Shown here: piece after piece, positions 9,234 to 17,714 of the stretch
Layout: each line of letters opens with the position of its first letter
How positions within the stretch are numbered: the stretch's first letter is position 1
Assembly (NCBI GenBank): GCA_964619125.1
Contig: CAZUCA010000004.1
Span: 1 to 64,000 of the forward strand
DNA length: 64,000 bases
From: Owenweeksia sp964619125
Lineage (GTDB): Bacteria; Bacteroidota; Bacteroidia; Flavobacteriales; Schleiferiaceae
Direction of reading: 5' to 3'
Made by a program: the position numbers and the translations under genes
The notes under the pieces: generated by a model
The model's input: only the letters and a program-made list of their open reading frames with translations
Told to the model about the DNA's origin: nothing
The model's database searches: none

Positions 9234-10258
9234 TTATTTCGTGCGAGAATTTCTTTTTTAATTTTTTGAATATCTGCAGCCAGTTGGCCAAGTTTGCGGA
9301 AGTATACGTAGGAACGCTTATAATCTCCTACCGGAAAGGCAGGTGATCCCTGTACGATTTCACCGTTTTTCAGGTTGCTGCCTACCCCACTCTGGGCGGC
9401 AATTTTTACATTATCTCCAATCTGAAGGTGCCCGATAATGCCTACCTGGCCCCCGATCATACAGTTTTTGCCGATCTTGGTACTACCGGCTACCCCCGTT
9501 TGGGCCGCTATAACGGTGTTTTCACCAATCTCTACATTGTGGGCGATCTGAATCAGGTTGTCGAGCTTCACCCCCTTGCGGATAATGGTATGGCCCAGAG
9601 TGGCGCGGTCAATGGTGGAGTTGGCGCCAACTTCTACGCCATCTTCAATAATAACATTGCCGATCTGCGCTACTTTATTGTAACCATTTACGTTGGGGGC
9701 AAAGCCGAAGCCATCCCCACCGATGATTACACCGCTGTGAAGGGTTACCTGCTCACCAATTTCGCAATCGGCGTAGATTTTTACCCCGCTGTTTATCAGG
9801 CTGTTGTTGCCTATCTTTACGTTGTCGCCGATGTAGCAGCCGGGATAGATTTTTACGTTATCACCAATTTGCACATTGTCACCAACAACGGTGGTTGCCC
9901 CGATGTAGACCTCCTCACCCAAAGTGGCCGATTCGGAAACCACGGCGGCTTTGTCAACCCCGCTTTTATTGTGCCTCATCTGGTTGTACATCTCCAGCAA
10001 GCGGGCAAAAGCGGCATAGGCATCCGGCACTTTCACCAGTGTACTAGTGATCTCCTTTTCAGGAGTAAAGGACTGGTTAACGATCACCACTGAGGCATTG
10101 GTGGAATAGATATAGGGGGTGTATTGGGGGTTGGCCAGAAAACTAAGGCTACCTGGTACACCTTCCTCAATTTTAGAGAGTTCACTCACCTTTACCTCGG
10201 GGTTGCCGACCACTTCACCATCAAGGAGTTCGGCTATCTGCTGTGCTGAAAATTCCAT
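9230..10258 (-). CDS. lpxD: UDP-3-O-(3-hydroxyacyl)glucosamine N-acyltransferase LpxD
   Basis: Adds the second 3-hydroxyacyl chain in lipid A synthesis. The 342-residue protein has the N-terminal uridine-binding domain (MEFSAQQIAELLDGEVVGN, GSLSFLANPQYTPYIYSTNA), about ten hexapeptide coils, the catalytic motif LIQIAHNVEIG, and the C-terminal SPAFPVGDYKRSYVYFRKL helix typical of LpxD. It is first in the cluster lpxD, lpxC-fabZ, lpxA. A -7 box ends only 5 bases before its ATG, so the message may have almost no leader. Confidence 0.97.
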   Translation of the reverse strand: MEFSAQQIAELLDGEVVGNPEVKVSELSKIEEGVPGSLSFLANPQYTPYIYSTNASVVIVNQSFTPEKEITSTLVKVPDAYAAFARLLEMYNQMRHNKSGVDKAAVVSESATLGEEVYIGATTVVGDNVQIGDNVKIYPGCYIGDNVKIGNNSLINSGVKIYADCEIGEQVTLHSGVIIGGDGFGFAPNVNGYNKVAQIGNVIIEDGVEVGANSTIDRATLGHTIIRKGVKLDNLIQIAHNVEIGENTVIAAQTGVAGSTKIGKNCMIGGQVGIIGHLQIGDNVKIAAQSGVGSNLKNGEIVQGSPAFPVGDYKRSYVYFRKLGQLAADIQKIKKEILARNK

Positions 10259-10263
10259 TGCGG

Positions 10264-10271
10264 CAAAAGTA
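10264..10271 (-). promoter_or_regulatory. -7 box (TACTTTTG) for the lpx cluster
   Basis: Minus-strand TACTTTTG, a full TAnnTTTG match. Its G is 5 bases from the lpxD ATG. If transcription starts 4-5 bases after the box, the lpx message is leaderless or nearly so. The identical octamer precedes four other genes in the window. Confidence 0.6.
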
Positions 10272-10294
10272 TTAAATTTTTAGTGCCAGCCGGG

Positions 10295-11512
10295 CTAGCG
10301 GAAGGCCTTGGGCATAAAGCAAAAGTACTTGGTGACAGGACCTGCCAGTTGGGAAATGTTGAGCAGGTCAGCAGCAATAGTAATGTCGCGCAAGGAGCCG
10401 TCCTTGTACAAAAGGTTTATCTCTTTGGCTTTGGTGCTGTAGGCGTTATTGCTCATGCTTTCCGCAAAGACAAAATAAGTGGCCTCCTCCTCGCTGATCT
10501 GGTAGTCGGCTGCTACTTTTTTTCTTAGTTCACGCAGTTTGCCTGCCGCAGGTGCCTTGCGGCTAATTTCCACTGCCAGTAATTTGCGGTTAAGCAGCAT
10601 ATTGCACATGCGTTGTAACACCGGGTCTTCGTCCAGGCTCCACTCCTTGATGGCGGCCATCAGGTCATAGTCATCGAGCAGGGCATAGCGCGGTAATAGT
10701 TTTGCATAGTCTTTTTCAAATTTGCCGCTGATAAAACTGGCCAGCACCTCAGGCAGGTGCATGCCCGGGTGATAAACCTCACGGGCGCGCTTCAGGATTT
10801 TAATAAGCAAAAACTCTGCACTGAGCACAGTTTTATGGAGGTAAACCTGCCAGTACATCAGGCGGCGGGCCACCAAAAATTTCTCTACGCTGTACACTCC
10901 TTTCTGGTCTACTACCAGCTCGTCATCGGCCACGTTGAGCATGGTGATCAGGCGCTCAGTATTCACCTGGCCTTCACTCACACCGGTGTAAAAGCTGTCA
11001 CGTCGCAGGTAATCGAGGCGGTCCATATCAAGTTGGCTGCTGATCAGCTGGTGCAAAAAGCGCCTGGGGTAGTCATCGGTAAAAATGCGAATGGCAAGGC
11101 TCAGTTTACCGTCAAATTCCTGGTTGAGCAGTTTCATGAACTCCAGCGATAGCTTCTCATGATCGATTCCCGGTACGATACTTTGCTCCAGGGCGTGTGA
11201 AAAGGGACCATGACCAATGTCGTGCAGCAGAATGGCAATCAACACTGCTTCTTCTTCCTCGCCACTTATTTCATGTCCTTTAAAGCGCAGAATATCCACT
11301 GCTTTGCGCATCAGGTGCATGGCACCAAGAGCATGATGGAAGCGGGTGTGGTAGGCCCCGGGGTACACCAGATAGGTTAGTCCCAGTTGAGAGATGCGGC
11401 GAAGTCGCTGGAAATAAGGGTGCTCGATCAGGTCAAAAATCAATTCACTCGGAATTGTAATGAAGCCGTAGATGGGATCGTTTAGTATTTTGAGTTTGTT
11501 GGACTGCTTCAA
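10295..11512 (-). CDS. HD-domain phosphohydrolase (dNTPase/SAMHD1-like)
   Basis: A 405-residue HD-superfamily phosphohydrolase. The motif set is visible: HTRFHHALGAMHLM, the HD pair in LLHDIGHGPFSHALE, and a later Asp in DMDRLDYLRRDSFYTG. The N-terminal phrase KILNDPIYGFITIP and YFQRLRRISQLGL are characteristic of the cytosolic dGTPase/SAMHD1-like subgroup. The only sensible start is TTG at 11512; no ATG is close. It is divergent from porX with a 57-base gap. Substrate (a dNTP or other nucleotide) is not decidable from sequence. Confidence 0.85.
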   Translation of the reverse strand: MKQSNKLKILNDPIYGFITIPSELIFDLIEHPYFQRLRRISQLGLTYLVYPGAYHTRFHHALGAMHLMRKAVDILRFKGHEISGEEEEAVLIAILLHDIGHGPFSHALEQSIVPGIDHEKLSLEFMKLLNQEFDGKLSLAIRIFTDDYPRRFLHQLISSQLDMDRLDYLRRDSFYTGVSEGQVNTERLITMLNVADDELVVDQKGVYSVEKFLVARRLMYWQVYLHKTVLSAEFLLIKILKRAREVYHPGMHLPEVLASFISGKFEKDYAKLLPRYALLDDYDLMAAIKEWSLDEDPVLQRMCNMLLNRKLLAVEISRKAPAAGKLRELRKKVAADYQISEEEATYFVFAESMSNNAYSTKAKEINLLYKDGSLRDITIAADLLNISQLAGPVTKYFCFMPKAFR

Positions 11513-11569
11513 ACCTTTTTAGGTATAATTGTTTCTTGGGTAACCGCCGGAAATTCTGACATCAAAATT

Positions 11570-13123
11570 ATGGACAATATTCAAATACTTTGGGTCGACG
11601 ATGAAATCGACCTGCTGAAGCCACATATACTGTTTTTAGAGGACAAGGGCTATAAGGTCGATACCATTAACAACGGCAGTGAGGCCCTTGAAATGGTGGA
11701 GGAGAAATCCTACGATCTCATTTTTCTCGACGAGAATATGCCGGGCATGGATGGCCTGGAAACCCTGCAGCGCATTAAAACCATTCGCGACAGTGTGCCG
11801 GTGGTGATGATTACCAAGAGTGAGGAAGAGAGCATAATGGAAGATGCTATTGGCTCACAAATTTCTGATTACCTGATCAAGCCGGTAAACCCTAAGCAGA
11901 TATTGCTGACCATCAAAAAGCATCTCGACACCCGCCGCCTGGTAAGTGAAAAAACCACCAGTAATTATCAGGTGGAGTTCCGGCAGATAGCGATGGATAT
12001 GGCGATGGTGAATGATTGGCAGGGTTGGATTGACCTCTACAAAAGGTTGAGTTATTGGGAGCTTGAGCTCGATAAGCTGGAGGACGAGGGCCTTAATGAA
12101 ATTCTTCTCACCCAAAAAAAGGAGGCCAATAGCCAGTTTTATAAGTTTATTCAGCGCAATTACGAAGATTGGCTGCACGATGGTGATGAGGCACCGGTAA
12201 TGTCGCACACCCTGTTTAAGGAGTGGGTGCTGCCGGAACTGAAGACAGGGGATAAATTCTTCTGGATTGTGATCGACAACCTGCGCCTGGATCAGTGGCG
12301 TATTATGAAACCGGTGATTGAGCAGTATTATGTTACCGAACGCGAGGAAGATTTTTACAGCATTTTGCCCACTGCTACCCAGTATGCCCGTAATGCCTTA
12401 TTTGCGGGGCTGATGCCGCTCGAAATTAAAAAGCGCTTTGGCGACAAATGGGTGCATGACACTGATGATGAGGGCAAGAATAACTATGAGGAAGACTTTA
12501 TGGCCGATCAACTGAAGCGGCTGGGTTTCGGTGATACCAAGTTTTCATACCATAAGATTACCAACCATGCCGCCGGCAAAAAACTGGTTGAGAATATCTC
12601 GAATGTAATCAGTAATCAGTTTAATGTGTTGGTTTACAACTTTGTGGACATGCTGTCGCACGCCAAAACTGATATGAAAGTGATAAAGGAGCTGGCGGAC
12701 AATGACAAGGCCTATCGCTCACTCACCCTTAGCTGGTTTAAAAACTCGCCCCTGCTTGAGCTCATTCGCTACCTCAGGGAAAAAGGGGTGCGGATAGCCA
12801 TTACCACTGACCACGGTACCATTAATGTAAGCAACCCGGTGAAGCTGGTGGGCGATCGCAACGTGAATACCAACCTGCGCTACAAGGTGGGGCGTAACAT
12901 GAGTTACGATAAAAAGCAGGTTTACTCGGTGGAGAAGCCTGAGGATATTTACCTGCCGAAGCCCAATATCAACAGCGAGTTTGTTTTTGCACCCGAGGAT
13001 CATTTCTTCGCTTACCCCAACAATTACAATCATTACGTAAAGTATTACACCAATACCTACCAGCACGGTGGTATTTCGCTTGAAGAGATGATTGTACCTT
13101 TTGCGGTGTTGAGGCCACGTTAA
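11570..13123 (+). CDS. porX: PorX, T9SS response regulator with PglZ domain
   Basis: PorX is the response regulator of the PorXY system that controls type IX secretion genes in Bacteroidota, and its PglZ domain has been reported to have phosphodiesterase activity. The 517-residue protein has a receiver domain at residues 4-120 with the phospho-acceptor Asp54 (LIFLDENMPG) and the Lys of YLIKPVNP. A linker follows and then an alkaline-phosphatase-fold PglZ domain from about 200 to the end, with metal-binding candidates in WIVIDNLRLDQWR, TTDHGTINV and HGGISLEEMIVP. PorY is not in the window. A T9SS cargo is encoded at 33062-35140. Confidence 0.93.
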   Translation: MDNIQILWVDDEIDLLKPHILFLEDKGYKVDTINNGSEALEMVEEKSYDLIFLDENMPGMDGLETLQRIKTIRDSVPVVMITKSEEESIMEDAIGSQISDYLIKPVNPKQILLTIKKHLDTRRLVSEKTTSNYQVEFRQIAMDMAMVNDWQGWIDLYKRLSYWELELDKLEDEGLNEILLTQKKEANSQFYKFIQRNYEDWLHDGDEAPVMSHTLFKEWVLPELKTGDKFFWIVIDNLRLDQWRIMKPVIEQYYVTEREEDFYSILPTATQYARNALFAGLMPLEIKKRFGDKWVHDTDDEGKNNYEEDFMADQLKRLGFGDTKFSYHKITNHAAGKKLVENISNVISNQFNVLVYNFVDMLSHAKTDMKVIKELADNDKAYRSLTLSWFKNSPLLELIRYLREKGVRIAITTDHGTINVSNPVKLVGDRNVNTNLRYKVGRNMSYDKKQVYSVEKPEDIYLPKPNINSEFVFAPEDHFFAYPNNYNHYVKYYTNTYQHGGISLEEMIVPFAVLRPR

Positions 13124-13169
13124 GCTTTTCCCGATTTTTAATGGATATTAGTGGAAATAAATCGCAGCA

Positions 13170-14021
13170 ATGAGTGACATTTCCACCAGTTGGGTTTACA
13201 AACTGATTGATTTTTTTCGGCGCTGGCTGCTTCGACTGAGCCGTAGGTTTAATCAGGCTGCCCTGGAGCTTAACTTCCTGCAGTATAAAATGAGGTTTGG
13301 GGAGCGCGATAGCGATATCTACATTATCTCCTATCCCAAATCGGGCACCACCATGCTTCAGATGATTTTGTACCAGCTGACTACTGATGGAGATATGTCT
13401 TTCGGACACATTGATGAGGTGGCGCCCTGGATAAAAAACGAGGCTTTTGAGAACCGTAAACCCCTTGATCTCCCATCGCCGCGTATTATAAAGTCACATG
13501 ATCCTTATGACTCATTCGATCATACCAAAGGGCGATTTATTTTTATCATGCGCGATGGTCGCGATGTTGCGGTGTCCAAATACCATCAGGACAAAAACTA
13601 CAACAATCCCGGACTTACTTTCGATGATTTTATGAAGGGTTTTTTCAAAGAAGGCAAACACAATTGGTTTAGCTTTCACAGAGACTGGATCGAAAATAAA
13701 AAGGCCCGAAACATTCTCTACCTCAGTTATGAAGAAGTGAAAGAAAATAAGGCGGAGGTCATCCGCCGCATTGCCACCTTTTGCAAGCTCAACATTTCCG
13801 AAGAGCAGTTTTCGCGAGCCATTGAGCGCTCCCAATTTGACTTTATGAAACGCTACGAGGAGAAGTTCGGGCTGAGAGAACCAGAAAAGCCTAAGATTTA
13901 CGATCAATTTATCCGTAAGGGAAAAAGTGGTAGCTGGCAGGAGTATTTTAACGAGGATCATCGGCAACAATTTGAGCGCCAATTTGATGTTCATCTGGCG
14001 CCGTTGATGCAAATGGATTGA
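13170..14021 (+). CDS. PAPS-dependent sulfotransferase
   Basis: A 283-residue sulfotransferase that would move a sulfuryl group from PAPS to an alcohol or amine. The PAPS 5'-phosphosulfate loop is YPKSGTT (residues 55-61), the candidate catalytic His is in IIKSHDPYDSF, the 3'-phosphate motif is FIMRDGRDVAVSKYH, and the C-terminal motif IRKGKSGSWQEYF matches the RKGxxGxW signature of cytosolic (SULT-type) enzymes. It has no signal peptide, so it should act in the cytoplasm. It follows porX by 46 bases in the same direction. Gut Bacteroides have SULT-like enzymes for steroids; the acceptor here is unknown. Confidence 0.9.
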   Translation: MSDISTSWVYKLIDFFRRWLLRLSRRFNQAALELNFLQYKMRFGERDSDIYIISYPKSGTTMLQMILYQLTTDGDMSFGHIDEVAPWIKNEAFENRKPLDLPSPRIIKSHDPYDSFDHTKGRFIFIMRDGRDVAVSKYHQDKNYNNPGLTFDDFMKGFFKEGKHNWFSFHRDWIENKKARNILYLSYEEVKENKAEVIRRIATFCKLNISEEQFSRAIERSQFDFMKRYEEKFGLREPEKPKIYDQFIRKGKSGSWQEYFNEDHRQQFERQFDVHLAPLMQMD

Positions 14022-14096
14022 TAAAAGTTTGTGCTATGGTAATTTTTGTATATTGTTTTGGTAAAATTTTTGTTAAATAACCAAACCTTAATTAAC

Positions 14097-14354
14097 ATGA
14101 GTTCTGTTAAACATGTCAGTAAATTACTGGGGATTCTACTGGGGATTTTCGGGATCAGTACAATTTTTTCTTCCTGTAAAAAGGAGGAAACCTGCGATTG
14201 TACCCAAACCAGCACCTATACCTACCAGGGGCAAACTTATAGCTATACCTATAAATTTACCGCTACCGTAGAAGGGGATTGTGAAACGCTGGAAATAGAA
14301 ACACCAGTAAGTAGCAGTAACACCACTACTTCAATTGATTGTAAGAAAAGATAG
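14097..14354 (+). CDS. Small lipoprotein of unknown function
   Basis: An 85-residue protein starting MSSVKHVSKLLG with a lipobox STIFSSC, then CKKEETCDCTQTSTYTYQG and a threonine/tyrosine-rich body with repeated TYxYxG phrases. A TTG 51 bases upstream is in frame, but the ATG at 14097 gives the proper lipoprotein signal peptide. The leader is very A+T rich with several TTTTTG runs. It is followed by an intrinsic terminator. I do not recognise a family. The C-terminal half would form short beta-strands. Confidence 0.75.
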   Translation: MSSVKHVSKLLGILLGIFGISTIFSSCKKEETCDCTQTSTYTYQGQTYSYTYKFTATVEGDCETLEIETPVSSSNTTTSIDCKKR

Positions 14355-14374
14355 CCCCTTTAAACAGGAAAAAC

Positions 14375-14406
14375 AAAAGCCCGGTATCTTTGTGCCGGGC
14401 TTTTTT
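14375..14406 (+). terminator. Intrinsic terminator
   Basis: A 10-bp stem (AAAAGCCCGG at 14375-14384, CCGGGCTTTT at 14395-14404) with a 10-base loop and a T run. It separates the small lipoprotein gene from tsaE. Confidence 0.9.
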
Positions 14407-14413
14407 ATTTTCG
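14406..14413 (+). promoter_or_regulatory. Near-consensus -7 box (TATTTTCG) for tsaE
   Basis: TATTTTCG differs from TAnnTTTG at one position. It lies 22 bases before the tsaE ATG, directly behind the terminator, where a promoter is expected. Confidence 0.35.
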
Positions 14414-14435
14414 CCCTAAAATTGATTGGGTTAGT

Positions 14436-14855
14436 ATGAAGAGAGGGAGTGCCGGTTTGGCTCAATTGCCGGAGGTGGCAAATTGGCTGCTTGAACAAAG
14501 TCGCTTCAGGATTTTGTTACTCGAGGGCGATATGGGAGCAGGAAAAACTACCCTCATAAAGGAAATTTGCCGTCAGTTGGGGGTTGAGGATGAGGTGAGC
14601 AGTCCCACCTTTTCCCTGGTAAATGAATATGAGTCTGCGGATGGACCCGTGTATCACTTTGACTTTTACCGGCTTGAGGAGGAAGAGGAGGCTTATGATT
14701 TCGGCGTGGAGGAGTATCTCGATAGCGGCCATTGGTGCCTGCTGGAGTGGCCTGAAAAAATCCGTAACTTAATCCCTTCCCAAAGCGCACTGATTCGCAT
14801 TTCGGTAGAAAATGGCCTGCGCCACTACGAGATAAACCAACCACAACATGAGTAA
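14436..14855 (+). CDS. tsaE: tRNA threonylcarbamoyladenosine biosynthesis ATPase TsaE
   Basis: TsaE is the ATPase that works with TsaB and TsaD to make the t6A37 modification of ANN-decoding tRNAs. The 139-residue protein has Walker A GDMGAGKTT (residues 31-39), switch motif SSPTFSLVNEYE, and HFDFYRLEEEEEAYDFGVEEYL, all diagnostic. Its end overlaps the alanine dehydrogenase gene by 8 bases, so the two are coupled. Confidence 0.96.
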   Translation: MKRGSAGLAQLPEVANWLLEQSRFRILLLEGDMGAGKTTLIKEICRQLGVEDEVSSPTFSLVNEYESADGPVYHFDFYRLEEEEEAYDFGVEEYLDSGHWCLLEWPEKIRNLIPSQSALIRISVENGLRHYEINQPQHE

Positions 14856-16056
14856 ACCCGGTTTTCTGTCCTTTTCTTCCAAGGAGTTACTTCCACAGGA
14901 AGAAGTGCTGGAAGTGAAAAAGTCAAGATCTGAATTGAGCATCGGCATTCCGGCTGAAACCTCCTTTCAGGAAAAACGCATTGGCCTTACTCCCGACGGG
15001 GTGCAGTTGCTCTGCCAGAATGGTCATAAGGTAAAGGTGGAAAGTGGTGCCGGGGAAGGGGCCAGCTATAATGACAGTGATTACTCTGAAGCTGGCGCCG
15101 TTATCGCTTACGCCACCAAAGATATTTATGAATGCGACATCATCCTAAAGGTAGAACCTCCCAGCCTTAAGGAAATAGAGATGATGAAACACCGGCAAAC
15201 CCTTATCTCGGCCCTGCAACTCAAAACCCAGGAAAAGGCTTACTTCAAGAAGTTGATGGATAAAAAAGTTACGGCTATCAGTTTCGAGAATATGGAGGAT
15301 GAAGATGGCATAATGCCGGTAGTGCGCAGTATGAGCGAAATTGCCGGCAATACCTCAATTCTTATTGCCGCCGAGTATCTCAGTAATGCCAATAATGGCA
15401 AAGGCTTTTTGCTGGGTGGGGTAAGTGGAGTGCCACCTACCGAAATTGTTATTATCGGCGCCGGTACCGTTGGGGCTTTTGCCTGCCGCACCGCCCTGGG
15501 GCTGGGGGCCAGCGTTAAAGTGTTTGACACTTCCCTGTCAAAGCTGCGCCGCCTGCAAAGTATGGTGCCGGGTATGCCCATTTATACCTGTGTAATCCAG
15601 CCTAAAATTCTCGAAAAGGCACTTATGCGCTGCGATGTGCTGATTGGGGCCGTACGCAGCGGCCATGGACGCACGCCGGTAGTGGTTACCGATCATATGG
15701 TAAGCCAGATGAAACCCGGTAGTGTGATTATTGATGTAAGTATCGACCAGGGTGGCTGTGTGGAGACTTCGGAGCTTACCGATCATGAAAACCCGGTTAT
15801 TACCAAATATGACGTAGTGCACTACTGCGTACCCAATATTGCTTCGCGGGTTAGCCGTACCGCTTCCTTCTCCCTCAGCAACATTCTGGCTCCGGTACTC
15901 CTATCCATCGGTGAGCAGGGTGGGGTGGACGAAATCCTGGCCTGTAACCACGGCGTGCGTCAGGGTCTGTACCTCTACAAGGGGACCCTGGTAAATAAAC
16001 CCATTGGCGAATATTATGATCTGCCCTATGCAGATGCCGATTTGTTATTCTCCTAA
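14848..16056 (+). CDS. ald: Alanine dehydrogenase
   Basis: Interconverts alanine and pyruvate with NAD. The 402-residue protein begins its catalytic domain with GIPAETSFQEKRIGLTPDGV, has LISALQLKTQ at the substrate site, and an NAD-binding Rossmann motif VIIGAGTVGAFACRTALGLGASVKVFD near residues 205-230. It belongs to the AlaDH/transhydrogenase-alpha family and is of the longer Bacteroidota type (about 400 against 371 residues). It overlaps tsaE by 8 bases. Confidence 0.9.
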   Translation: MSKPGFLSFSSKELLPQEEVLEVKKSRSELSIGIPAETSFQEKRIGLTPDGVQLLCQNGHKVKVESGAGEGASYNDSDYSEAGAVIAYATKDIYECDIILKVEPPSLKEIEMMKHRQTLISALQLKTQEKAYFKKLMDKKVTAISFENMEDEDGIMPVVRSMSEIAGNTSILIAAEYLSNANNGKGFLLGGVSGVPPTEIVIIGAGTVGAFACRTALGLGASVKVFDTSLSKLRRLQSMVPGMPIYTCVIQPKILEKALMRCDVLIGAVRSGHGRTPVVVTDHMVSQMKPGSVIIDVSIDQGGCVETSELTDHENPVITKYDVVHYCVPNIASRVSRTASFSLSNILAPVLLSIGEQGGVDEILACNHGVRQGLYLYKGTLVNKPIGEYYDLPYADADLLFS

Positions 16057-16058
16057 GC

Positions 16059-16066
16059 TACTTTTG
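16059..16066 (+). promoter_or_regulatory. -7 box (TACTTTTG) for the DUF4258-like gene
   Basis: A full TAnnTTTG match just after the ald stop codon, ending 14 bases before the next ATG. A TTG lies 14 bases upstream (16042-16044), shorter than the usual 17-23 spacing. Confidence 0.55.
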
Positions 16067-16080
16067 CAAAAAATAATAGA

Positions 16081-16461
16081 ATGAAGATTTGGCGCAAGCT
16101 GCTCTACTTTGGTATCGGAGCAGGTATGGGAACTTTGATTGTAATGTTCTTATTTGGCGATCGCGATATTCAATGCAGCTACTTCCCCAATGACCGGGTA
16201 CTTTACGACATGCGCAAAAAGCAGGTGAGCTATAGCCAGGAAGCCAGGCGTGCAATGCAACAACTGGAGATTGACACCGCTGACATTTCGGCAATGCTGC
16301 TGGGGGGCGATGTCGATTTCGGACGTAGCAATACCGACCAGGAAGATTCCTGCAAAACCTACTGGATTGACTTTGAAAGAGTAGAAGACGCAGCAATTTC
16401 AGGCCACTGGCGCAATTGCGACAGCAGCCTTACTCTAATGGAAATCCGGCGTCGTCCTTAA
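16081..16461 (+). CDS. DUF4258-like membrane-anchored protein
   Basis: A 126-residue protein with one N-terminal membrane segment (residues 7-25: LYFGIGAGMGTLIVMFLFG), then a soluble domain with CSYFPNDRVLYDMRKKQVSYSQEA and two further cysteines (DSCKTYW, NCDSSL). I recall this pattern as a small conserved Bacteroidota family usually labelled DUF4258, but cannot verify it here. Function unknown. The stop codon overlaps that of proline dehydrogenase by 4 bases, tail to tail. Confidence 0.7.
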   Translation: MKIWRKLLYFGIGAGMGTLIVMFLFGDRDIQCSYFPNDRVLYDMRKKQVSYSQEARRAMQQLEIDTADISAMLLGGDVDFGRSNTDQEDSCKTYWIDFERVEDAAISGHWRNCDSSLTLMEIRRRP

Positions 16462-17624
16462 TCGAGGCCGCGACGCTTCATCTCTTTTTCAATCAGGGCC
16501 AGCTCACGGCTGGTTTGTCCGGCGGCGGAAGTGTTTTCTTCTGCCCGGCGGATGAGATAGGGTAAGGTCTTCTCTACCGGTCCAAAGGGAAGGTATTTCA
16601 CCACCTTGTAACCTTCTTTGGCCAGGTTAAAAGAGAGGTTGTCACTCATCCCATACAGTTGGCTGAACCAAACATGGCGATCACCTTTCTCAAGTCCTTT
16701 CTTCTTCATAAGCTCCGTTAAGGTGCGGGTGCTTTCCTCGTTGTGACTGCCGGCCATCAGGTAAAGGTGATCTGTATGCTCCATTACGAATTCTACCGCC
16801 AGATCATAGTCGCGATCGGTTGATTCCTTATCGGGCTGGATCGGTGATTTGTAACCTAGGTCATAAGCGCGTTCACGCTCTTTTTCCATGTAGGCCCCGC
16901 GCACCAGCTTTATGCCGTAGTAGTAATTTTTCTTCACCGCCCGTTCGTAGGCTTCCTTGAGGTAATCGAGGCGGTCCCAGCGGTACATTTGCAGGGTATT
17001 GTATACGATGCATTCCTTTTTGTTGAAGAGCTGCATCATATCATCCACAATGCTGTCAATGGCATCCTGAATCCAGCTTTCCTCGGCATCCACTAAAATA
17101 GAGATATGGCTGTCAGCGGCGGTACGGCAAATTCTTTCGATCCGCTTTTTGGCGCGGATGTATTCCTTGTTCTCCTTATCGCTTAGCACCTTGCCGGCAT
17201 TTACTTTGGCCAACAGGGAAAAACGCGCCACCCCGGTCATCTTAAATACGGCAAAGGGAATTCCTTCCTTCTTTTTGGCAAATTTTATCGTTTCGATGGT
17301 CTTTTCGGTAACACTGTCAAAGTCCTTCTCATTCTGAGAACCTTCCACGGAATAATCGAGGATGGAATGCACCCCGTACTGGTAAAGCTCATCGATGGTC
17401 TTCATACATTCATCGATGGTTTCACCACCCACAAACTGGTCGTACACCGTGCTCTTAACCATTCCCTTGATGGGTAAGCCTACCTTCATGGCCAGGGCCG
17501 AAGACCACTTGCCGAAGGATACCAGTTTTTGATTTGCTACCAGCCGGAAGAGCCAGGAGGCCTTGCGCAGCTGAGCATCACTTTTGGTGACAAAAGCGGT
17601 TTTGGTGTCGTCGAAATTTACCAT
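16458..17624 (-). CDS. putA: Proline dehydrogenase
   Basis: FAD enzyme that oxidises proline to pyrroline-5-carboxylate. The 388-residue single-function protein shows the TIM-barrel signatures YGIKLVRGAYMEKERERA, LYLMAGSHNEEST and YLPFGPVEKTLPYLIRRAEENT near the C-terminus, which bind FAD and proline. There is no fused P5C dehydrogenase domain. It is divergent from aroB and convergent with the DUF4258-like gene. Confidence 0.95.
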   Translation of the reverse strand: MVNFDDTKTAFVTKSDAQLRKASWLFRLVANQKLVSFGKWSSALAMKVGLPIKGMVKSTVYDQFVGGETIDECMKTIDELYQYGVHSILDYSVEGSQNEKDFDSVTEKTIETIKFAKKKEGIPFAVFKMTGVARFSLLAKVNAGKVLSDKENKEYIRAKKRIERICRTAADSHISILVDAEESWIQDAIDSIVDDMMQLFNKKECIVYNTLQMYRWDRLDYLKEAYERAVKKNYYYGIKLVRGAYMEKERERAYDLGYKSPIQPDKESTDRDYDLAVEFVMEHTDHLYLMAGSHNEESTRTLTELMKKKGLEKGDRHVWFSQLYGMSDNLSFNLAKEGYKVVKYLPFGPVEKTLPYLIRRAEENTSAAGQTSRELALIEKEMKRRGLD

Positions 17625-17683
17625 TATTAAGTCTTCTTAGAGTTCAAATAGGGTAGAAGGAAAACTGCTGCCTAAGTGTTTTC

Positions 17684-17691
17684 TACCTTTG
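17684..17691 (+). promoter_or_regulatory. -7 box (TACCTTTG) for aroB-aroA
   Basis: Full TAnnTTTG match in the putA-aroB divergent gap. It lies downstream of a possible GTG start (17676), so it supports the ATG at 17715 as the true aroB start, with a leader of about 19 bases. Confidence 0.6.
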
Positions 17692-17714
17692 ACAAAGATA
17701 TTTTACAAAAGCCT

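Noticed and set aside
8628..10093. Long plus-strand open frames opposite lpxC-fabZ and lpxD
   Set aside because: They are mirror frames of strongly conserved genes; their translations show no domain, start signal or promoter.
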